Origin: an uncultured Erysipelotrichaceae bacterium
GTDB lineage: Bacteria > Bacillota_I > Bacilli_A > Erysipelotrichales > Erysipelotrichaceae
Direction of reading: 5' to 3'
Length of the DNA: 12,922 nt
Assembly (NCBI GenBank): GCA_947175465.1
Contig: CAMWMY010000014.1
Location: forward strand, 1 to 12,922
The translations under genes and the position numbers were made by a program. Shown here piece after piece: positions 8,427 to 12,922 of the stretch (within the stretch, counting starts at the first letter, position 1; every line of letters begins with the position of its first letter). The notes under the pieces are model-generated. The model was not told the origin of the DNA. It worked only from the letters and a program-made list of their open reading frames with translations, and searched no databases.

Positions 8427-9251
8427 TTATTCAGAAATTGGCACTACAAGGTGTCCAAAAGTTTCTTTTATAAATGTACGTGTTTTCTCGCTTTGTAATA
8501 CTTCGATAAGTGCTTTTATTTTCTTGCTTTCTTCATTTCCTTGTTTTACAGCAATAATGTTAGCAAATGTTTTAGCCCCTTCACTATCCTGTTCTTCAAT
8601 TACTAATACTTTATCTTGTACATTTCCATCTAAAGCATAGTTTCCATTAATTACAGCATAATCTACATCTAATAATGATCTTGAAAGGTTTGCAGCTTCT
8701 ATTTCTTTAATTTGAACATTTTTAGGATTTTCTACAATATCTTCTTTCGTAGCTTTTAATCCTACTCCCTCTTTCAATTTTAAAATACCATGTTTTTCTA
8801 ATAATTGTAATGCTCTTGCTTCATTTGTTGGATCGTTAGGAACAGCAATGCTTGTTCCTTCACTAATTGTTTCTAATGTAAAAGGTGTGAATGTATATTT
8901 TTCACTGTATACTCCTAATGGTTCAAAGTGAATTGGAGCTACTCCTACAATATTACTTTGATTATCTTTATTAAATTGTTCTAAATAAGGTAAATGTTGG
9001 AAGTAATTAGCATCTAATTCCCCTTTTTCTAACGCCATATTAGGTAATACATAATCAGAAAACTCTTTAATATTTAAAATATATCCTTTTTCTTTTAATT
9101 CTTCTCTTGCAAATTCTAGTATTCTAGCATGAGGAGATGGACTTGCCCCAATACGTATAACTTTGTCATCATCTGCTTTCTCTCCTGCTGAACATCCTAC
9201 TAAACATACTACAGCTAATAAACTTATTGCATACTTTATATATTTTTTCAT
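8427..9251 (-). CDS. metQ: Methionine-binding lipoprotein MetQ
   Basis: 274-residue substrate-binding lipoprotein of the MetNIQ ABC importer (NLPA/MetQ family), anchored outside the membrane, where it captures L- or D-methionine. It starts with a lipoprotein signal peptide with lipobox LVGC and lipidated C20. The mature part has the family motifs IRIGASPSPHARILEF, DYVLPNMALEKGELDANYFQHLPYL and a late segment ending FGHLVVPISE. The start at 9251 follows AAAGGAG. It is the last gene of the operon, 12 bp after metI, and is followed by a strong terminator. The Met T-box upstream supports methionine over other NLPA-family substrates. Confidence 0.96.
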   Translation of the reverse strand: MKKYIKYAISLLAVVCLVGCSAGEKADDDKVIRIGASPSPHARILEFAREELKEKGYILNIKEFSDYVLPNMALEKGELDANYFQHLPYLEQFNKDNQSNIVGVAPIHFEPLGVYSEKYTFTPFTLETISEGTSIAVPNDPTNEARALQLLEKHGILKLKEGVGLKATKEDIVENPKNVQIKEIEAANLSRSLLDVDYAVINGNYALDGNVQDKVLVIEEQDSEGAKTFANIIAVKQGNEESKKIKALIEVLQSEKTRTFIKETFGHLVVPISE

Positions 9252-9263
9252 CTTTTTTCTCCT

Positions 9264-9944
9264 TTAATGTGTATATTTCTTAATAAAATAATTTCCTATC
9301 CATTGGATAATCGTAACTAAACATAAAATAATAATTACTACAACATAGATAACATCGACTTGCGATCGTTGAAATCCATACCTTATCGCAAAGTCTCCAA
9401 GACCTCCACCGGCTACAACTCCTACCATCGCAATAAGACCAATTAAACTAATGAACGTCGTCATTGTTGAGCGTATAATTCCTGGAATACTCTCTTTTAA
9501 ATAAACGCGTATAATAATTTGTATTGGTGTAATTCCCATAGCTAGACTTGCTTCGATAAGGCCATCACTAACTTCTGCTAAGACACTTTCTATCTGCCTT
9601 GCATAAAAGGGAACTGTCGCAAATACTAAAGGCACCAAAGCTCCTTTAGGTCCTATAAATGTACCGACAATTGCTTGACTTACATAAATAAGTAAGGAAA
9701 CTAGAATGATAAAAGGAATCGAACGAAATAGATTTAAAATTTTATCTAATATCGTATAAAGAACAATATTTTGTAAAATATGATTTTTCTTCGTTACAGT
9801 CAAGATAACTCCAAAAATCAATCCAATAAGAACAGATAAACTACCTGCTATAGCTAACATATATAATGTTTCTATAAAACTTATTTGCAAACTAGGAAGC
9901 TTATCCATAATATTGGGCATTACATCAGATAACCATTCCATCAT
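9264..9944 (-). CDS. metI: Methionine ABC transporter permease MetI
   Basis: 226-residue permease with about five membrane helices, which pairs as a dimer with MetN. The cytoplasmic coupling (EAA) loop is seen as GLIEASLAMGITPIQIIIRV (129-148) followed by YLKESIPGI. RSIPFIILVSLLIY (74-87) is also typical of MetI. The start codon overlaps the metN stop as ATGA (9944-9941), indicating translational coupling, and AGGTGATG precedes it. A second ATG is the next codon, so the start could be 3 bases later. Confidence 0.96.
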   Translation of the reverse strand: MMEWLSDVMPNIMDKLPSLQISFIETLYMLAIAGSLSVLIGLIFGVILTVTKKNHILQNIVLYTILDKILNLFRSIPFIILVSLLIYVSQAIVGTFIGPKGALVPLVFATVPFYARQIESVLAEVSDGLIEASLAMGITPIQIIIRVYLKESIPGIIRSTMTTFISLIGLIAMVGVVAGGGLGDFAIRYGFQRSQVDVIYVVVIIILCLVTIIQWIGNYFIKKYTH

Positions 9945-11038
9945 TGCTTCATCACCTCTACTTCCACTTGGCTTTCCTTAAGTGCTTTGATAGCTTCTTC
10001 TATTTTTTCTTTATTCCCTTTGAAAATAACTACTAAAGAACCTACAGGTTGATTTTGTAAAATCTCAATTGTCCCACAAATAATATTCACCTCTAATGAA
10101 AACAGCTTTGAAATATTTGAAATAATCGATGTTCCTGTATTCATCGTAGAATATTGAAGTTTCACTAATCGATCTCCTGGCTCTAAGTGAACAATAGGGG
10201 AATTTTGTTCCAATAGTTCATATATTTTAGAAATATTGGAAGTTGCACATAGAAAATCTTTCGTTACTTGTTTACAAGGATGAGTAAATATTTCTAATAC
10301 ACTTCCTTGCTCAACAATCTCACCACCTTCCATAATAGCTACTCTGTCACAAATTTCTTTGATTACTTCCATTTCATGAGTAATCAATATAATCGTTATC
10401 CCTAATTTTTGATTCACTTCTTTTAATAACTTCAAAATAGATATGGTTGTTTGGGGATCTAATGCTGAAGTTGCTTCATCACATAACAATACTTTGGGAT
10501 CATTCGCTAACGCTCTTGCAATCGCTACTCTTTGTTTTTGACCACCACTGAGTTGGGAAGGATACATTCCCTTTTTATCACTTAAGCCTACTAATTCCAA
10601 AAGAGAATCTGTTTTCGCTTGAATCTCTTTTTTCGTATATCGTTTTTCAATATACATATCAGATGTTTCTTGTTGATTCTTTTGTTTATTAAATAGCGAA
10701 AACTTCCTTTTTCTTTTCATTGGAAAAGCAATATTTTGCTCTACAGTTCTTGCATTCATCAAATGAAAGTGTTGAAAAATCATTCCCATTTTCTGTCGTA
10801 TCAAACGCAATTTTTTCATTTTTAAACCAGAAAGCTCTTCTCCTTCAATATAGATCTGTCCTTTGGTAGGCTTCTCCAACATATTTATACATCGTAACAA
10901 AGTAGACTTTCCTGCTCCACTACTTCCAATAATTCCAAAAATTTTCCCTTCTTGAATCTCAAGAGACACGTCTTTTAAAGCTTCTATTGTCTTCTTTTTA
11001 GATGTATATTCTTTTCTAACTTCTTTTAAAACAATCAT
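9941..11038 (-). CDS. metN: Methionine ABC transporter ATP-binding protein MetN
   Basis: 365-residue ATPase of the methionine importer. Motifs: Walker A GSSGAGKST (38-46), Q-loop Q89 in MIFQHFHLM, signature LSGGQ (163-167), Walker B VLLCDE (183-188) and the switch His in ILITHE. The C-terminal NIL domain, which binds methionine and mediates trans-inhibition in characterised MetN proteins, covers about 290-363. The start at 11038 follows AAGGAGGG; an ATG 11 codons earlier lies within the T-box terminator and is rejected. Unusual: residues about 108-134, between Q-loop and signature, form a basic insertion (from KRKRKFSLFNKQK to YIEKRY) that makes the protein some 20-25 residues longer than usual. 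It is the first gene of the operon. Confidence 0.96.
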   Translation of the reverse strand: MIVLKEVRKEYTSKKKTIEALKDVSLEIQEGKIFGIIGSSGAGKSTLLRCINMLEKPTKGQIYIEGEELSGLKMKKLRLIRQKMGMIFQHFHLMNARTVEQNIAFPMKRKRKFSLFNKQKNQQETSDMYIEKRYTKKEIQAKTDSLLELVGLSDKKGMYPSQLSGGQKQRVAIARALANDPKVLLCDEATSALDPQTTISILKLLKEVNQKLGITIILITHEMEVIKEICDRVAIMEGGEIVEQGSVLEIFTHPCKQVTKDFLCATSNISKIYELLEQNSPIVHLEPGDRLVKLQYSTMNTGTSIISNISKLFSLEVNIICGTIEILQNQPVGSLVVIFKGNKEKIEEAIKALKESQVEVEVMKQ

Positions 11039-11057
11039 TTGATCCCTCCTTCTAAAC

Positions 11058-11088
11058 AAAAAAACTTCCATCCTAAAGGACGAAAGTT
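11058..11088 (-). terminator. T-box regulated terminator upstream of metN
   Basis: On the minus strand, AACTTTCGTCC pairs with GGATGGAAGTT (11 bp including two G-U pairs) around the loop TTTA, and TTTTTTT follows. The CGTCC arm also pairs with the T-box sequence in the alternative antiterminator, so the two folds exclude each other. Confidence 0.95.
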
Positions 11089-11329
11089 ATATCGTGTTAC
11101 CACCTTAGTTCATAAATATCTCATGATATTTACCTCATCAAGTACGTCTATAAATAGATTATACTCTATCGCTTTAACGGGCGAACCCGATATAGTTTAC
11201 AGATTACTTTCAACTATATGACTCCCAGACCATGTTCAATAGTTACTCCTTTTATCCTCTTTCACCATATAAGGACTCTCTTCTAAAAACTTTCCCTATT
11301 TACTCTTTCTGTTCATTGTCTTTGTATAT
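11058..11329 (-). promoter_or_regulatory. T-box riboswitch, tRNA-Met specific (AUG specifier)
   Basis: A leader of about 270 bases controls metNIQ. Stem I has the AGAGTAA internal-loop motif (11306-11300), the AGAGAG bulge and a GGTG distal loop (around 11268-11263). The specifier loop is bounded by AATAG/CTATT above and CAGA/TCTG below. It reads GAAC-ATG-G, placing AUG at 11233-11231. Stem II is ATATAGTT/AACTATAT (11212-11219 with 11190-11197), followed by CGGG-UUCG-CCCG (11178-11189) and a stem III of 7 bp (11114-11131). The T-box sequence AAGGTGGTAACACG (11106-11093) offers UGGU to pair with ACCA of tRNA-Met. Its AAGG and ACG can pair with CGTCCTT to form the antiterminator. Uncharged tRNA-Met should permit transcription. 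Confidence 0.94.
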
Positions 11330-11335
11330 GCTTGT

Positions 11336-11364
11336 ATGATACCTTACTTTCTATGATTCGTCAA
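11336..11364 (-). promoter_or_regulatory. Promoter of the T-box-metNIQ operon
   Basis: TTGACG (11364-11359) and TATCAT (11341-11336) on the minus strand are separated by exactly 17 bp. The predicted start is an A near 11329, which places stem I of the T-box at the expected distance. The promoter begins 27 bases after the stop codon of the upstream gene. Confidence 0.85.
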
Positions 11365-11390
11365 CTACTTTTTACAAAAAGAATATTTCA

Positions 11391-11855
11391 TTATTGAATT
11401 TTATACTTTAGACGGTAAGTTTTTCCTTCACTTTCATCATCAAAATATTCGGTATATTGAAAACATATTTTTTGTGTAGAACGAGCAATAATAAAAACTA
11501 GACATCCATGAATTTCTTCATTCGGCTTTAGAGCATATTCATTTGGAAACTGCTTTTCTACATGAAAATATTCTTCTGCTGGAAAAGGTCCCTCTTTATC
11601 AAAAATGATACTAAAATCTTCATGATACATACTTAAAATCTCATTCGTTAAATTTTGAATTGATATATGCAATTTTATAAACTGTGCTTCTTCATCCACA
11701 CAATATCCTTCTAAATCTTCTGTAATAATTTCTATTCTTTTTAATTTTAAAAGAAAGAAAATAGTTTGGAATTCATTGATCATAGCATGATTAGGACTAT
11801 AATCATTTGTAAAGAGCACATTTTGTTTTCCATTTTTGTAAACACTAATTTCCAT
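11391..11855 (-). CDS. Hypothetical protein, DUF4352-like beta-sandwich
   Basis: 154-residue protein without signal peptide or membrane segment, so probably cytoplasmic. From about residue 57 the pattern of strands resembles DUF4352/immunoglobulin-like domains: AQFIKLHISIQNLTNEIL, then FSIIFDKEGPFP, YALKPNEEIHGCLVFIIA and a final TYRLKYKI. DUF4352 domains are usually exported, which makes the absence of a leader odd. The first 55 residues (MEISVYKNGKQNVLF onward) are not recognised. The start is supported by GGAGGGAAACGT. It is on the same strand as, and just upstream of, the met promoter; no terminator is seen between them, so read-through into the T-box is possible. The function is unknown. 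Confidence 0.7.
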   Translation of the reverse strand: MEISVYKNGKQNVLFTNDYSPNHAMINEFQTIFFLLKLKRIEIITEDLEGYCVDEEAQFIKLHISIQNLTNEILSMYHEDFSIIFDKEGPFPAEEYFHVEKQFPNEYALKPNEEIHGCLVFIIARSTQKICFQYTEYFDDESEGKTYRLKYKIQ

Positions 11856-11988
11856 ACGTTTCCCTCCTTCTATTCATACTATATGAATAGATACGTGAAA
11901 ACTGTCAGTTTTACTAGAAAAAAGCAAGATATCTTCATAAAATTTCTATTTCTAATAAAACTTGAAAATGAACATCTACTATCTTTTA

Positions 11989-11997
11989 TGCTATAAT
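11989..11997 (+). promoter_or_regulatory. Extended -10 promoter for the alpha/beta hydrolase gene
   Basis: TGCTATAAT is an exact extended -10 (TGnTATAAT). A weak -35 (TGAACA, 11969-11974) stands 17 bp upstream of TATAAT. The predicted start near 12004 leaves about 20 bases before the ATG at 12025. Confidence 0.75.
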
Positions 11998-12024
11998 GAT
12001 AGGTATAGAAAGAAGGTGTTCATA

Positions 12025-12876
12025 ATGTTTAAATGGCTATCATCCCTTTTTTCAAAGAAAGAAAAAAAGGAAATATCTTCTCCTGTACAAAAGCCAGTTG
12101 TCATTACTATTCATGGCTATGGAAGACGAAGAAAGCATGAGATGGATAATTTATTATTATGGGATAAAGAACAAGAATTTGAAATTGTACAATTTCATAT
12201 GTATGACATCTTTGATGAAAAAGATTGTGATTGGATGTTATGGGTGTCTCGTGCCAAAGAAGTTGTGGATTCTTATGCTATGCAAAAGCGAGAGATCTAT
12301 TTAATAGGTTTTTCTATGGGAGGAGTAATCGCCTCTTATTTAGCAACTGTATGCCCTGTAAAAAAATTAGTTCTATTAGCTCCTGCTTTTCAATATATAC
12401 ATCTTGAAAATATAGCTTCACTAATTACGAAAGGAGCTGCTTCTTTATTATCTTCATCTTCAGAAAAAAAAGATATAAAAGAAGTTGAAATTCCAAGACC
12501 TTTTTATGGAGCTTTTATGGACCTTGTAAAAGCACTAAAAAAATATATTGCCTATGTGGAATGCCCTGTTTTATTTATTCATGGTGATGCAGATGAAGTC
12601 ATTCCATTAAAAAGCTCCATTAATGCTTTTGAAAAAATAAAACACCAACAAAAAAAATTGTTTATTCTCCACAATGGTCATCATCGCTTATTAACAGATG
12701 AACAAGTAAATTGGGAGTGTTTCCAAATTATTATGCTTTTCTTCCATAATAAAATTTTACATGGAGAAGTGATTGAGCAAGCAGAAGATATTTTAGAAGT
12801 CATGCGAAAAGAGCACCAAACTGAACAACATGATGAAGCAGATACAATAAAAAAAGAAGTTGAACCTATTATTTAA
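12025..12876 (+). CDS. Alpha/beta hydrolase family protein
   Basis: 283-residue alpha/beta hydrolase, probably an esterase or lipase-like enzyme with unknown substrate. The oxyanion-side motif is ITIHGYG (27-33), the nucleophile elbow is GFSMGG with S97, the acid is D190 in HGDADEVIP, and the base is H219 or H220 in HNGHHRLL. All parts of the triad are present, so it should be active. A short amphipathic basic N-terminus (MFKWLSSLFSKKEKKE) could associate with the membrane. The C-terminal 40 residues are charged and probably helical. The start was set at 12025, because AAGGTG lies 6 bases upstream and the promoter lies just before; an in-frame TTG at 11962 would place the promoter inside the gene. 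No clear terminator is seen in the last 46 bases of the window. Confidence 0.88.
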   Translation: MFKWLSSLFSKKEKKEISSPVQKPVVITIHGYGRRRKHEMDNLLLWDKEQEFEIVQFHMYDIFDEKDCDWMLWVSRAKEVVDSYAMQKREIYLIGFSMGGVIASYLATVCPVKKLVLLAPAFQYIHLENIASLITKGAASLLSSSSEKKDIKEVEIPRPFYGAFMDLVKALKKYIAYVECPVLFIHGDADEVIPLKSSINAFEKIKHQQKKLFILHNGHHRLLTDEQVNWECFQIIMLFFHNKILHGEVIEQAEDILEVMRKEHQTEQHDEADTIKKEVEPII

Positions 12877-12922
12877 ATTAAAATGATTAAGAAAAGTGAA
12901 AATGTATCTTTTCAATGAGCAT

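Noticed and set aside
11039..11221. Open frame of 60 codons on the plus strand upstream of metN
   Set aside because: It runs antisense through the T-box leader, whose structure explains the sequence; there is no start signal or family resemblance.
11039..11390. SAM (S-box) riboswitch upstream of metN
   Set aside because: No S-box core is seen, while every T-box element including the specifier and antiterminator is present.
11962..12024. Upstream TTG start for the alpha/beta hydrolase
   Set aside because: It would put an exact extended -10 promoter inside the coding region; the ATG at 12025 has AAGGTG at 6-base spacing.

Overview
The window looks like a chromosomal segment of a low-GC Gram-positive bacterium (Bacillota). 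The evidence is AT-rich DNA, strong AGGAGG-type ribosome binding sites, an hrcA-grpE-dnaK-dnaJ operon with CIRCE operators, a T-box leader, and a DnaK without the insertion near residue 80 seen in Gram-negative homologues. TGA is used as a stop (for example at the end of metN), so this is not a code-4 mollicute. An Erysipelotrichia-like or related lineage would fit, but I cannot prove it from the sequence.

Layout. (1) 1-4004, minus strand: the class I heat-shock operon hrcA, grpE, dnaK and the 5' part of dnaJ, read from a near-consensus promoter. One good CIRCE overlaps the -35 and spacer, and a second, degenerate CIRCE-like repeat lies over the predicted transcription start. An 11-bp hairpin with a cUACGg loop separates dnaK from dnaJ. 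(2) 4153-4914, plus: a YlmD/PgeF (laccase-domain) protein. (3) 4913-5211: a 258-bp deletion derivative of an IS3-family element, flanked by a 5-bp target duplication. It sits inside the loop of what was a compact bidirectional terminator between convergent genes. (4) 5211-6383, minus: a cation diffusion facilitator with manganese-exporter-like residues, divergent from (5) a YlbJ-like polytopic membrane protein (6489-7382, plus). (6) 7406-8149, minus: an unrecognised membrane-anchored protein. (7) 8341-11364, minus: a complete methionine uptake unit made of promoter, T-box riboswitch with an AUG specifier, metN, metI, metQ and a strong terminator. (8) 11391-11855, minus: a small protein resembling DUF4352-type beta-sandwiches. 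(9) 12025-12876, plus: an alpha/beta hydrolase with an extended -10 promoter.

How the genes work together. HrcA represses its own operon, and GrpE, DnaK and DnaJ form the Hsp70 cycle. In the methionine unit, uncharged tRNA-Met should stabilise the antiterminator and allow synthesis of the MetNIQ importer. The remaining genes are housekeeping or unassigned singletons. I see no phage, CRISPR, toxin-antitoxin or defence system. The most interesting parts are regulatory and structural: the double CIRCE arrangement, the Met T-box, and the IS3 miniature element in a terminator loop.
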